Shown in pieces: positions 9,779 through 38,169 of a DNA stretch of 64,000 bases (within the stretch, counting starts at the first letter, position 1; each line of letters begins with the position of its first letter). A program made the position numbers and the translations under genes. The notes under the pieces were generated by a model. The model was not told the origin of the DNA. It searched no databases and worked only from the letters and a program-made list of their open reading frames with translations. The stretch spans positions 33,666,625-33,730,624 of the forward strand of contig NC_089783.1 of NCBI RefSeq assembly GCF_040412425.1. Reading direction: 5' to 3'. Origin of the DNA: Macrobrachium rosenbergii (lineage: Eukaryota > Arthropoda > Malacostraca > Decapoda > Palaemonidae).

Positions 9779-12572
9779 CAGATAAGCAATTTCCTTTAAA
9801 AATCATCTGCTGTACATATATAGTGCTATATCTAGGAGGTCTTTGAACTGCCATCGCCTCAGGTATGGCTAATCTCTTCTCTCCGTTAGATTTCGCTCAC
9901 GACACAAGAGCATCAAAAGAATAATGAATGATTCAGCTCTAAATTTCAATGAAAGTCTTAAATCTGGGTGCAAAATTTATAATCGATTCACGTTGACGTT
10001 AGAAACAGCAAACTGCTGCGTGAATATATGTAAGAAGGTCTACATTCCTTAGCTGTTAAAATCTGAACCGGATTTTGTAAATGAAAGAGCGGCACCATTA
10101 TGGCGATATGAGTATGCACGTTTCAAAACGTTACAATCACCTTGTTTGCATACAGATATCGGTATATAAAAACACAAATGACTGCTGAAGCGTATGTAAA
10201 ATAAACTTTAATACTATGTAAAGTATTTTGGACAATCACAGGTGACCGAAGACCGGAAATAAATGAGAAAAAACCGATGCATTTTTAAACGACGCTGCCA
10301 GACGTGGATTCCCCCAGCGAAGTGGTTGGAACGAAAACTTGGAGGGGGATGATGGATAGTAAACATTCATAAAATGGGGGAGGGGGAGCCGTTGGAGAGA
10401 GGGAGGAGAAGGCGGTAAAGGAGTAGGAGGAAAATGGGGGGACGACAGAAACTATTTTCAGGTTCGAGTTCGCCCCAAGAGGTCTAGTATCTTGAGGACG
10501 AATAAGTGGTTAACATCATTCTCCCTCCCGCCCCGCCTTCTCTCTCCCCCTTGTTCAGTACTTAATACCTAGGTGGATGCTGCTGCTGCCTTACAGCTAC
10601 AGTCTTTTTACATACGGTGACTGCGTCAGGCTTACCGTCAGTATAGGCAGGTGCTGCAGTGACTATTCTCCTGCATTGGATGTGTGCTAGTCACACTATT
10701 AGGAAGACCTTGCAGTGCTGCTGTGTGCGGCATTTTACAACGAACACGTTTTGTTAGTTGTTTTGTGACTGGAGCTGATTCCAGGGAGAGTGGGTGTGAG
10801 TAGATGCCTTCAAATCAAGTTTTGTAAATTTTAACAACTTAATAGTTAAGAATTATTAGGGATTAAGGTAAATATGTAGGGAAGGACGGATGCTTCTTTC
10901 AACGCAAAATGGAGCTAGTTATCCAGGCTCAAGTGCGCCTACAAAATTCAAATTTAAAGATTATTTTTTTTAATTCAACCTTCTTGGTAGCAGCATCAGT
11001 AAACGTAAAGTGTGACCTGATATTTTTAATATATTAAAATCCTGAATAAGTACGTTCCACGAATCAGAGACAGAATAAATAAATGTTTAAAATATTGCCT
11101 GCGCGCCCACGCTGAAAAATCATACGGAGGCCTAGGCATGCACACGCACAATAATAATATTAACAATACCTGCATTCCACAAATACACAATGAGTATTAT
11201 AACTTGTCTTGATTATATGTAAGTGGTAGTGACGTCCTTTAAGTGATAATTTCCTAGTTCGTTGTTAAAATATGCTTCGTCACTGGTGTTGCTTGTGTTT
11301 AGGAGCTACAAGGAAAACTCGATCACCCCTCAAGTGATTAAGAAAACGATGATAACCAATCGAAGTGGTATAGCTAATCATATGGACACCGAATATAATA
11401 ACAATGATGATAATAAAGGTTCATTTACGAAAATACATTAAGATTTACGCTAAATACAACTTTAGATATACGACTGAGTTTATGACAGATTACGTAAAGC
11501 TCTGACATTGAGAGAACAGATAATTTCGAATTGAAATTTTCCATAAGCAAAATCAATTTACATGGGGGAGTGGCATTAATTAACAATTTTCGCCGTTTCA
11601 GGATAGAATAGGATAACAATTTAGTGAAATATATATTTTTCAATTTATGACCTCTGTCAGAAACAGCTTATCAGTGAACTCATCTAATCCTTCTGGCTCC
11701 AACGGACCAGCTGCACAAATGATTACGTGTGTGCAGAGACTTCCGAAGAATTATACATCGTACTCAGCTATAACATAAAACGTTAGATCTTATCTTGATA
11801 TCTTTGTAATCAAATGGGGTCTTATTGTACTATTTTAGAGCTGCCTAATTTAAAGATTTAAAACCAGTATTCAAAATGCATGGCTTGGATAATATCGCTC
11901 TCTCTGTAACTAGTTTATGTTGACATGATTCGTTGTCTATTATGTGCGTAAAATATCTTCTGTACTTTGGAAATCCAATTTTGTTGCTTGATGAGTCATA
12001 ACATATACTAGAGAACATTATTCTGGCTTTGATAAAGCAGCCATTGCAAGTCACACTGGACGAGGGTAGGCCTATCCAAGGTAGCGTATGATAGAGGCGC
12101 AGTGGAACCATTGTAAATGAAACAAGATTCACCGGAAATATTTTCTAGATAAAATTATTTGAGTTTATCAATTTATCTTTAAACCATTATTAATGAATAC
12201 ATAGTTTAGTGTTGCACTATTGCTAATAATACTTCGCTGTAACAGTCTAAATATGTTCCAGCGAGGTTGGAAAAAGGTACATAATCCTAATCCAAATGAG
12301 TTCAGTTTCATGATTTACCTGACGTCAAATAAGGTATTTATTTTTTTCTTTCAAAGGACATTTTAAATGATCTGGATGCGGGTTCGAATCGTAGCTGTAT
12401 GGTTCGAATCCTTCCAGGGGCGTTAGAATCTCTTCATTCGTTTCTTCACATGGATCTTATGCCCTGTAGTGACAGTGTATCCAAAAAAGTGCGAAGATAT
12501 AGAGAAGTTAAGAGGGCATTGTGGGTATTACAATAATAACACATATCTGATAAAAAAGTGACTTTGTAGTAG

Positions 12573-12574
<2 letters not shown>
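9772..12574. other. Unassigned AT-rich DNA
   Basis: No coding exon, RNA gene or complete mobile element is supported. A purine-rich stretch lies at about 10370-10445. Around 12378-12420 two B-box-like GGTTCGAATC motifs lie close together, which may be a scrap of tRNA-derived SINE. 10560-10800 is less AT-rich and could hold an untranslated exon or promoter, but nothing in the sequence shows this. Confidence 0.4.

Positions 12575-12638
<64 letters not shown>
12575..12638 (+). repeat. (TC)n microsatellite
   Basis: Pure TC run. The following 12639-13070 shows nothing assignable. Confidence 0.95.
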
Positions 12639-12640
<2 letters not shown>

Positions 12641-13076
12641 GCCACTCCTTTGATAAACAGTATTTGTTAGTATAGAAGCAAAATCATTTGGTATTTTATC
12701 CTAAAATAATTATATAGGATTCGTTTAGAACCTATACCAAGTTGATTGGATAAAGCTTGTCTATTTCGTTATTAGGCCTATAATCCTTTTACGTTCAATG
12801 ACGGTATTGCAGTTGCACTGGTTGGTCTTATTCTATTCTTCCGTGAAGAGAATTCCGTATAAAATTGACGTTATTTATGTATTAATTTGTGTGGAAAGCA
12901 TGTGTAACATATAATTTATTTAATTTAAGCGATTTGACACGTCAAGTCAAATATGTGCTCAGCTATCTACACGTACACACACATCTATACAATATACAAT
13001 ATATATTTATATATTATTCAACAAGGACTGGGCGTGTGACGGCACGTTTAAATGCAGCCCAGAGATATATTACCAA

Positions 13077-13814
13077 TTGTTCACATTACATATTGTTATA
13101 AAGAATATTAGTATACCACGTATTTTTGTCTTGCTACCTGACAAATCTCAAGTAACTTACAGCAGACTTTTCAGTGCCTTGAAGGACTTACGCCCATCAT
13201 TACAACCCGAAACCTTGATGGTCGATTTTGAAAAAGCTAGTATTAACGCCTTTTCTGCTGTATTTTCAACAACAAAGTTAACAGGTTGTTTATTTCATAT
13301 GGCAAAGAATATTTATAGGCACATTGTGGATCTCGGTTTAAAGTCGCGTTATCAAACAGACGCAGAATTCAACAACAAAATCAAATGTTTGACCGCATTA
13401 GCTTTTCTTCCTGTGCAAGATGTTATTGACGGATTTATCGAGTTATCAGATAATGACGATTTGCCCCAAGAATTAGTATCTTATTTCGAAATGCACTATT
13501 TAGGAGGAGAACGGGGTAGAGGAGAGCGACGTCGAAGAGTGGAGCCTACTTTTCCTATTGCATTATGGAATGTTTTCGAACGAGTTAAGCTTAATAGAAG
13601 CAGAACGAACAACAGCATAGAAGGCTACCATAATGCACTGCAAAGCTCAATGACAAATATGCATCCAAATCTTTGGAAACTTATTTCGTATCTAAAAAAG
13701 GAAGATATTTTAGCAAGAAAGAAAAAGTGTGACTTAGATCGAGGAGACGCAGAAGGAACGAAAAAGGTATATAGTGATACCAACACAAGACTCCAACGAC
13801 AAGTAATTGGGTAA
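13077..13814 (+). pseudogene. MULE-type transposase fragment
   Basis: The 245-residue frame resembles the C-terminal two thirds of a Mutator-like (MULE) transposase. It has SRLFSALKDLRP, then TLMVDFEKASINAF with the expected catalytic Asp, then GCLFHMAKNIYRHI (a C..H pair after the Asp). The C-terminal part reads RTNNSIEGYHNAL, where the catalytic Glu lies. The N-terminal portion with the first catalytic Asp and any FLYWCH or WRKY-type zinc finger is absent upstream. There is no internal stop, so it is either a young fragment, an exon of a spliced gene, or a domesticated piece. I favour a truncated transposon copy because no splice partner is visible. Confidence 0.65.
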
Positions 13815-14129
13815 TTCTGCGCAGAAAAGAGACTATATACGTAGTATTGCATGGAATCTGCACACTTTTTAAATTATTACATTTTTTCTGTTTTATTTTA
13901 TGTATGTTCTTAAATAACGAATCTTTTTTAAAGGATATTTTCTTAAATAATAAAGTATTTTATAAATGGTCTACGTATTTTCATTTGATCATAGTAAAAA
14001 AAATAATTGATTTCCTTATTGGTTGTTTACTTATCAGACTCTTAGAAAGCCAAACTTGGTTGTTTGAAAGTGATAAAAAGGTACTTCAGAAACCACACTT
14101 TTTATCACAAATAATTGTTTTACGGCAAA

Positions 14130-14232
14130 AATGTCTTGCGGCGATTTTTCCTATTCGGCGAAATTTCCTGAGGCGAAAATTCCTGCGGCGAGATTTCCTA
14201 CGGCAAATTTTCCCACGGCGAATTTTCCTAGA
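14130..14232 (+). repeat. Minisatellite, about 15-bp period
   Basis: About six degenerate copies of a CGGCGAAATTTCCT-like unit lie in a row, about 320 bp downstream of the MULE-like frame. The CG-containing core is conserved while the A/T positions vary. It could be subterminal DNA of the transposon. Confidence 0.75.
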
Positions 14233-14379
14233 ACCCTTTTTGTTAAAACATAAAATCAGCTTATACTGTGATCTGCTTTGTTTCGTCTGAAGAATTTCAA
14301 AACCAAATTGCCGTATGGTACACGAACAAAAGAAATGTTCTAAAGGGTTGTACAACGCGCCTGCGCTTGCGCATATGTA

Positions 14380-14383
<4 letters not shown>

Positions 14384-14422
<39 letters not shown>

Positions 14423-14516
14423 GGCGCCGGTAGGTATGTAGACACTTTTTCTCCCTTTACTTGTGTCTGTGGTATGTAAGGCGCCAATAAACATCACGGG
14501 AATCACCAACCCCCCT

Positions 14517-14554
<38 letters not shown>

Positions 14555-14609
14555 GAATATTGCCTGTTAGTCAAGTTCAATGTATTTGCCCGTTTGGAAA
14601 CCCATAATT

Positions 14610-14671
<62 letters not shown>
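14384..14671. repeat. (CA)n followed by two (CT)n microsatellites
   Basis: (CA)n at about 14384-14420, (CT)n at about 14522-14551 and again at about 14613-14670. The DNA between them is unassigned. Confidence 0.95.
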
Positions 14672-14674
<3 letters not shown>

Positions 14675-14806
14675 GTATATTTTTTCGTTGTTTTAACGTG
14701 CTTTTTCCCATTTTTATATGGGGTAAGCACGATGCCTTCTTTTGAAGGACTTTGATTTGGCGTTGGGGTACGCCGCAGCCTCGATCGGCTGCCCTGCCTG
14801 ACATCG

Positions 14807-15218
<412 letters not shown>

Positions 15219-15589
15219 ACTTAATCGATGTTAGAACGAGTTTTAGTCACGTGTAGCCGTTTGAAGTGGAGTGACGCAGTTTGTTAGACACATGTTTGAA
15301 GAGGCCGATTTTGGCCCACAATAACTAGTTACAGTCCCTAATTTACCTGAATTCCAAAGTGAATTAATCGAGAATGTATAAATGATATTACCATTAAACG
15401 AATTTCAGCTGAGCGCGGTAGAGTACGGCGTTTATGTAACCTGATCCACTTGTTAAGAGACGTCATCCAGTTGCGTAAGATGATAAAGAAGGTAGTGGTT
15501 TGGGGACAGGACCTTGGTTTGGTTTGGGCTAAGGGTTGGAACGTCGAATTTGTGGTGTCCTGACAGACAGTTCTTACGTGCGTATATCC

Positions 15590-16265
15590 TAGTAAACGTT
15601 AGTATTCTTACTTTTGGGAATAGGCCTATGGTTTCCTTTTTTTAAAACCTAGGTAGAAAATGTGGTTTGGGTTCCTGGTCTATGGGACTAGCGTATAATG
15701 AACATTCTCTTCTTTTTTTTTTGAGCCTAGGTAGAAAATGTAGTTTGGGTTTCTGGCCTATTGGACCAAAGTAAAATTAACGTTAGTAGTCTTACTTTGA
15801 GAGATAGGCCTATGGTTTCCTTTTTTTTTTTTTTAGCCTAGGTAGAAAATGTCAATGGGACGTCTGGTCTATGGGACTAGGGTCTAATTAACGTTAATAT
15901 TCTTACTTTTAGAGGTAGGCCTATGGTTCCCCCCCACCTTTTTTTAAGCCCAGGTAGAAAATGTAAATGGGACAGTGTCCTTTGAGGGATAGTCCTGTTC
16001 GCTTCCTTTTTTTACGATCCTGGATAGAAATTGAGTTTGGGTGCCTTGTCTATGGGAGTAGCGTGCAATGAACGTTCATATTCTTGCTTTTAGAGATAGG
16101 CCTATGGTTTTCCCGTTTTTTGAGCCTGGGTACAGAAACTGTAAATGAGGCGCCTGGCCTATGGGACTAGCGTCTAATTAACGTTAAAATCCTTACTTTC
16201 AGAGGTAGGCCTATGGCTTTTTTTTTTTTTTGAGACCAGTAGAAAATGTAAATGAGACAGTGTCC
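15590..16265 (+). repeat. Minisatellite, six to seven units of about 90-115 bp
   Basis: Each unit contains, in order, TTAACGTTAxTATTCTTACTTT, AGAGxTAGGCCTATGG, a T-rich tract, GAGCCTAGGTAGAAAATGT, and a TCTATGGGACTAG block. Copies start near 15596, 15690 (partial), 15775, 15888, 15965 (degenerate), 16068 and 16180. T-tract length and point changes vary among units. Confidence 0.85.
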
Positions 16266-16329
16266 TTGCTTTGACAGGTCAGCTCCTACTTAACAATGTA
16301 ATATGTTATTAACTTCTGGGCTTTCCCAC

Positions 16330-16449
16330 AACACTTTTTCTGGAGCAAAGATTCTCTGCAACCCCTTTCATTCCTTTTACTGTACCACCTCCGTTCATAT
16401 TCTCTTTCTTCCATCCCACTTTCCTCAACCCTTTCCTAACCATTGATTC
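16330..16449 (+). repeat. Truncated copy of the CTTGGCCTTTGG-type SINE
   Basis: Contains CATTCCTTTTACTGTACC and TTCTTCCAT..CACTTTCCTC in the same order as the fuller copies at about 17430-17770, 32110-32385 and 34180-34490. It stops at the start of the transposase-like frame that follows. Confidence 0.6.
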
Positions 16450-16967
16450 TAAAACGAGAGTTATCTTTGGATGGAAAGCCTGTTAAATTATCTCAGTTTG
16501 ACGAGAGTAAATGGAATGAAATGAAACAAAATGTGCAGGAAAACTTGGCTATAGATGTAAATATTGTAAAAAGAGACTTTGATGAGTGTGAAGAAGTTCT
16601 TCCAATAACTGTATACTTGGCGGGTTACTGTTGTTACACAGTTGATAAGAGATTAAGGTGTAAGTTTTGCAAGGAACTCACTACAGAAACAAGTGATGAG
16701 GATTTTCTACAAAGCCACAATTACATAAACGGTGTCAGCAGTGCAAGTACAGTGAATATTATCATGTATACATATTTAGTTATTAAAAAGCTCACACAAA
16801 TGAAAAGTTTTCTAAGCTCTAAAAAACACCGAAATGTGGCATTAGCAGTGACATTAGAAGCTATTGCTAATGATGATGCTGGGTTTTCTATTGATACTTG
16901 TGACGCAGGTCACATCACAGAAAAAATTAAAATATGCTTGTATGGGCTGCAACAAATTCTCTTTTGA
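16443..16967 (+). pseudogene. C-terminal transposase fragment, P-element/THAP9-like
   Basis: The open frame has no proper start; its first codon is TTG at the edge of a SINE fragment. It contains VYLAGYCCYTVDKRLRCKFC, resembling the conserved AGYv.k...C..C segment near the C-terminus of P-element and THAP9-like transposases. The TGA after LQQILF is followed in another frame by a lysine-rich KKRKLEAL piece, as these transposases often end. No catalytic domain is visible upstream, where satellite DNA lies instead. Family placement rests on the one motif, so it is tentative. Confidence 0.45.
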
Positions 16968-17429
16968 ATAATTTTTTTTCGGAGAGAAAATGAATCACTG
17001 GCTTTTAACAAAACTGAATGTAAAAAACGAAAGCTGGAGGCATTAACAAATTAATTTACATAAATCTGGCTATTTGTCCTTTTATTTATCTATCATTATC
17101 ACAGTTAGTATTATTATCATCATCATTATTTTTATGATCATTACTATAATTTCTAGTATGAGTTATTATCATTAGTTTCAACAATAAGCATTTACATAGA
17201 ATCTTGCTGTTCCCTTTCATCATCTATTCATAACCTGGACATCTCTTTATTGAATAAATAGTTATTTAATTATTACAGATGTTTTACTTCCCTCTTTTTA
17301 TTGAAGTGTTCATCATAGACTTTGTTATTAATTGTTGGAATAACAAACTGAATGCGCTACTTCACTGTTTTCCGCTTATTTCCGCGAGGAAAGGGTAAGG
17401 AACCGCGCGACCATGGCCTCTAACCTCTA

Positions 17430-17770
17430 CGGTCACAGACCAGTGACCAGGCAGTGCCGTCAGTGCACCTCATGCTGTGCACTGTAGGCATTACTTTAGG
17501 TTCTTTGCGGCGTGCCTTCGGCCCCCTAGCTGCAACCTCTTTCGGTCCTTTTACTGTACCTCTTTTCATATTCCCTTTCTTCCATCTTACTTTCCAGCCT
17601 TCCAGCCTCTCCTAACAATTGATTCATAGTGCAACTGCGAGGTTTTCCTCCTGTTACACCTTTCAAACCTTTTACTGTCAATTTCCGTTTCAGCATTGAA
17701 TGACTTCATAGATCCCACTGCTTGGCCTTTGGCCTAAATTCTATATTCAATTCAGTTCAGTTCAATAAGA
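17430..17770 (+). mobile_element. SINE-like repeat, CTTGGCCTTTGG family
   Basis: Starts near GGCAGTGCCGTCAGTGCACC, continues with TTCTTTGCGGCGTGCCTTCGG, TTTTACTGTACC, TTCTTCCATCTTACTTTCC and TTCATAGTGCAACTGCGAGG, and ends GCTTGGCCTTTGGCCTAAATTCTA then (TTCAG)-rich DNA. The same order of blocks occurs at 32110-32385 and 34180-34490. I infer a decapod SINE family; no RNA polymerase III boxes were identified with confidence. Confidence 0.7.
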
Positions 17771-17859
17771 TTTTTTTTATCAATTCGAGTTCTATTTTTT
17801 GTATTTAATAGTCGAAACAGTTGTCTAAATATTGGCCCACCTTCTGCATAAGTTTACAT

Positions 17860-17981
17860 AGATTCTGTATTTCCCTTTACCGCCTCTTACTTCTTCCTAG
17901 TGGACACCATATTCTTTGGAAACTTGAATTCCAAGTCAATGGTCCCTGTTGGCTTGTTCCATATGAGCAGGTTTCATCTTA

Positions 17982-18028
<47 letters not shown>

Positions 18029-18040
18029 AATAATAATAAG
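17860..18040 (+). mobile_element. (AAT)n-tailed short retroelement copy
   Basis: Body with ATTCTTTGGAAACTTGAATT, GGCTTGTTCCATATGA and TCATCTTATGAATAAT, ending in an (AAT)n tract with GAT interruptions at about 17982-18038. Same family as 5990-6228. Confidence 0.65.
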
Positions 18041-18313
18041 AATAAGACGTAGAAAAGGTGAGAGACTAACAGATTTTCACTACCTTCCACATGAAGACGC
18101 GTGCAAGTGCATTGTTTAGATCTTATTTGTCTTCCGATCTTGATGTAATTAGACCAAAAGCATGCTGTGCGTGATGCACAATATGGATTTGTCAGTTTAC
18201 ATGTGCACAATATGGATTTGTCAGTTATATGCCATGTTTTCAATGTCCGCTTCAATTTTTGACAGGTAAGCTGGCTGCTGGCTGTTCGCCTCTGCAGTCC
18301 TCAACCGGTACCC

Positions 18314-33859
<15,546 letters not shown>

Positions 33860-34009
33860 GGATTTAGGACTGTGGTGCAGTTCTGAATGAGAGATTATCG
33901 AGTTGAAAAGCCACTGATAGGATAGGTGGCCGACTGTGCTATGCTGTGCACGGAAACGGGATATCATCACGGAGTCGTATTTCTTGTATGGAACATCACA
34001 CACTTTTGA

Positions 34010-34015
34010 AATAAA
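34010..34015 (+). terminator. GDA polyadenylation signal
   Basis: AATAAA lies 151 bases after the GDA stop codon, the first canonical signal in the 3' flank. Confidence 0.7.
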
Positions 34016-34179
34016 GAAGTCTAAATAAGTCAGTTTGTCTTGTTTTGTTCGTTTCCTTTCGTAGGAATATTTTTGTGTATAGTCTATGGTATTTTTATTT
34101 GTTTGCTGGTAAGGAACGCTCCTCAAAGTGTATTGTTTCAAATTTACATGTCTCAAATGCGTTAAATTTATCTACTCCG

Positions 34180-34490
34180 TAAGGTGGTAGTGCCATCAGT
34201 ACACCTCACGCGGTGCACTGCAGGCATTACTTAATGCTCTTTGCAGCGTCCCTTCGGCCCCGAGTTGCAGCCCCCTTTCATTCCTTTGACTGTACCTCTT
34301 TTCATATTTTCTTTCTTCCATCTTACTTTCCTCAGCCCTCTCCTAACAATCGTTTCACAGTGCAAATGCGAGCTTTTCCTCCTGTTACGCCTTTCTAACC
34401 CTCTTTCTTCTCAATTTCCCTTTCGTCGCTGAATGACCTCACGATAGGTCCCAGCGCTTGGCCTTTGGCATAGGTTTTATATACCAGTGC
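34180..34490 (+). mobile_element. SINE-like repeat, CTTGGCCTTTGG family
   Basis: GGTGGTAGTGCCATCAGTAC start, TTTGCAGCGTCCCTTCGGCC, TTGACTGTACC, TTCTTCCATCTTACTTTCC, TTTCACAGTGCAAATGCGAG and GCTTGGCCTTTGGCATAGG end. It begins about 165 bases after the GDA polyadenylation signal. Confidence 0.75.
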
Positions 34491-35549
34491 CAGTTAATTT
34501 TATATGAAGGGTTTTCCTCCAGTGGTTTAAAATTTTGGCCGAAGGTAATGTCATAATTGTCTGGAGTTCATTGATGAGTTATTGTTGCTATTGCTTCATG
34601 GAGCTTAAGAGACCGCATCGCGGTCTTTCGGCCGCACGTGTGTGTGTGTGTGTGTGTGTGTGCGTCATCCATCGGAGGAAACAGGACAAAAGCAAGAGCA
34701 TCCCGTTTTCTCTCTCTCAAGGAACGCAACTTCTACCATACAGTATTTCCGTCTGTTTCTCCCTAACCATTGTTGTCTCCATTTATGTACAATCACCACT
34801 ACTTGCATTGCCATGCAAGCATTCCAATCATGTACTCATAATGTTCCACCGAATCTTCTGTATCAAACTGTATGTATGTTTCTGTTTGTGAAGACGCCAA
34901 ACGTCTCGCCATTTCACATATATTATGCTACTGCATTGTATTAATTAATCTGTCTCGAATCTCATGCAACTGTCCATATGTGGAATTTTCTGGCCTTTCC
35001 ATTGATATATGTTTTATCATTGCACGTTTATTATGTCTCTCACAATCGCCATCTGCTTGTCTATCAACAAACACAGATGTCCGAAACATTACCTCTGTTT
35101 TGCTCAGTCTGTGTGTAGAAACTACTCTGCGGCTCACACCAGCCAATAACAACTTCGAAGATTCTGTACATTCATTCAGTAAGGAACCACCAATAAACCA
35201 GACAACACCCAGCCAGTATGTCACTCTATACAATCCTTACAGAGCAACCTACACATGGTTCTGGAAAACTTAGTGTAATGACTTGAAGACCTGATGAATA
35301 AATTCACAGTTTCAGAAGAATCGGTCGTAAAGAAATTCAGGAGAAGAACAGAAGAGATGATTTCAGCTGAAACTGAAATCTCAACTCGAATGTTAACTAG
35401 ACTGTTTTACAGAATATGGAATGTTGAAAACAAAGCCTGATGATTAAGAACTGCAAGTCTTGGCTAAGGTACCAAGGAAAGGTTGATCTGACTGAATGTG
35501 TGTGTGTGTGTGTGTGTGTTTGAGAGAGAGAGAGTGGTGATGCAAACAA
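34491..35549. other. Intergenic DNA with short (GT)n tracts
   Basis: (GT)n at about 34638-34662 and 35497-35518. No coding exon or RNA gene is supported. Confidence 0.5.
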
Positions 35550-35930
35550 ACAAGTAAAAAATGAGCCGAAGTTTCTTTGGCGTAATCGAGTTGTCTGTAC
35601 AGTGCAAAATGCTGTATGAAATTCTGAGTTACGGCCCATGAAATTCTCAGCCGCGGCCCATGAAACTCAGTCACAGCCTGGTGGTGGCTTGTGTTCTTGG
35701 CACCTATAGGGGTGCCAGACTCACAATCATGGCTAACTTGAACCTTAAATAAAATAAAAACTATTGAGGCTAGAGGGCTGCAATTTGGTATGTTTGATGA
35801 TTGGAGGGTGGATGACCAACATACCAATTTGCAGCCCTCTAGCCTCAGTAGTTTTTAAGATGCAAGACAGGAAAAGTGCGGACGGACAATCAAATAGCCA
35901 TCTCAATAGTCTTCTTTTACAGAAAACTAA
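35550..35930 (+). mobile_element. Non-autonomous hairpin element, copy 1
   Basis: Begins CAAGTAAAAAATGAGCCG and ends ACAGAAAACTAA. Its 3' half has an inverted repeat around 35762-35858 (GAGGCTAGAGGGCTGCAATT facing its complement across a GGAGGGTGGATGA loop). A related copy lies at 58080-58479 with the same order of motifs (CGGCCCATGAAAC, GGCTAAC, AAATAAAATAAAAACTA). No protein is encoded. Confidence 0.75.
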
Positions 35931-36179
35931 AACCAACTTCCTTACGACGACTATTTAATAAAAATGTCCACGCTGGGATTTGCATTACGTGTTTCTTAAT
36001 GAAATTCCATAAGGACTGTAATCCACTTGAGCCTCCAAGGATAACTGTAAGACTTGCTTGAGACGATTTCAAGTAAGTTTCAGTCCTGTGAAAAGTAGAG
36101 TCCATTCAACATACAGAACCAGAGGGGGAAAAAGCTCTGAATCCAACGTCACTTTGAAATATGGACCATTCATCGCACA

Positions 36180-36239
<60 letters not shown>
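36180..36239. repeat. (CA)n microsatellite
   Basis: Pure CA run. The rest of 35931-36849 shows nothing assignable. Confidence 0.95.
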
Positions 36240-36243
<4 letters not shown>

Positions 36244-37025
36244 GTACTCCACGCATGCAAGCATTAAGCATGTTTTGAAAATGCAATGCCTATTTCTTCT
36301 TCCAACGCATGTTTTAGATTTTTTTATCTGTATTTTAGCACTGGTAAAGGCTAAGAGGGAGGTGTGCAACAGTGAACTACTTATTGGTCCAAATGAAATA
36401 TGCCTATTATTTATTGCCCCATATAGGCCTACTTAGCATACAATAATTCCTTTTACTTTAAAAGTACACGAAAGGGCATCAGACTGTGGGTTCTACTGTA
36501 TTACATAAAAGAATGACAAATTACCGACCCTAAAACAGGGTGATGTGTTAATGAATGAAATAGTGTCGAAGAACTTATTTGAAATTCAATTTTGTTCCTG
36601 AACAGAAAGCAACAAAAGTGAGCTTGTTAACTTTTTATCTCATTTCAGATATTGTAAATGAGTTTGGTCTAAGAAAGACATTTGTCATTGTCTTTCATGT
36701 CTTCGTGTTCATCGGATTAGAACCGAATAAAACCTTTCAGATTACTTGATTGGGAAAAGCAAAACAAAATAAAAGCCTCGATACAGTACTATGCACCTGA
36801 ACGTGTGCTGTGACGCTTCACGCTTCACCAAACTGCCAATGCGCACGAATCATGAAAAAACCCGATTCACGATGATTTCCCATCCTTCGAGAGGAATGTC
36901 CATTGTTCTGGCGAAGTTGACTAGTTCTATTTTCTATTTTTACTCATTTCAGTTATTTACTTCAGTTCTGGATTGACCTTAACATAAAAATTAAGTAATA
37001 AATAAAAAAAAGACTAAACCTAAAA

Positions 37026-37275
37026 TAACGCTCTAATCTATGGTGTATCACTGTATTGTGACTGGAAATAATGAGTAAAAAGCCACAATAATGTATATGA
37101 AAGACTATTTTTTCCAAAATACAAAAAGGAGGGGTTAAAAACAGGGGTAGTTTTCGACCGTTTGTACAACGGTCGACAGCTCCCCTGTTTTTAACCCCCT
37201 TTTTGTATTTAAAAAAAAAAAAACAGTCTTTCATTTACATTATTATGGCTTTTTACTCATTATTAACGCTATAAT
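37026..37275. mobile_element. Hairpin MITE present only in duplication copy A
   Basis: A near-complete inverted repeat with arms of about 80 bases (AATGAGTAAAAAGCCA.. at 37066 against its complement ending near 37262), including a GGTTAAAAACAGGGG stem and a short GACCGTTTG loop. TAACGCTCTAAT at 37026-37037 and TAACGCTATAAT at 37264-37275 flank it as a 12-base target duplication with one mismatch. Copy B has the undisturbed site (AATAACGCTTTAATG, about 49197). Confidence 0.85.
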
Positions 37276-37774
37276 GTGAAGTGCTTTACAAACAAAGTAC
37301 GATAACACATCCCCGTTGCATCACACATGGCTGCCAGACGTAGATATTCTATAATAATGTCCTTGGACCTTGGTGCGTTTGTAAAACAATCATAAATTCG
37401 TCAGCGTAGGAAGTACAACATAGCTTGGTGCTAGTCGTCAAAAGTAAAGGAAGACATATTCAGTCAGAAAGACTTAACACAAATGACAGGCTAAAGAAAG
37501 AAAAAGAAAATTGAAACACCAAAAGTTAAATTTAAATTCAGAGTTCAATCGTACTAAAAGTGCAAGGAGACGTTTAATGGCGTTCTATAATATTTTTTTA
37601 TATAATATTTCTTAATTTGGTGAACTCCTCCGTGTGGTTGTTATAAGGATATAGAATTGTGGAAGTTTATTGCAAATTGTTCATCCGTAATTCATCAATC
37701 TGAATACGATATTGTCAGTGAATACTGTCTTATATACTCTCTTGAGTCACCGAGCAGGTCAACGGCTTAATTTT

Positions 37775-37793
37775 TAATAATAATAATAATAAT

Positions 37794-37860
<67 letters not shown>
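37775..37860. repeat. (AAT)n then (TA)n microsatellite
   Basis: A short (AAT)n run passes directly into (TA)n. In copy B the corresponding site has (TA)n only (49657-49740). Confidence 0.95.
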
Positions 37861-37867
<7 letters not shown>

Positions 37868-38169
37868 TTGTGTGTGTGTAAAACAACATTTTGGGCTTAA
37901 TATCTGCGGATATAAAACAGGTGGCGCGTGTGTGACCAAAAATCATATATGTATAATTATTATAATCACACTTCTATTAAAGTACGTTGAATTATTTGCT
38001 AGAAAATGAATAGCATTAATAATTTCAAGATCATAATTATAATAAGAAAGTGTCTTCGTTAGTGAAACAGTTAACTTAATTATATATAAAACAAGTTAAA
38101 TTGAGCTGTATGTGTTGTGAATAGAGTTGCCTAAGCGTCTTAGGCCTACATGGCTCCGGTACCGTAAAA

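Noticed and set aside
10560..10800. Candidate promoter or untranslated first exon for GDA
   Set aside because: Only a compositional shift; no convincing TATA, initiator or splice evidence.
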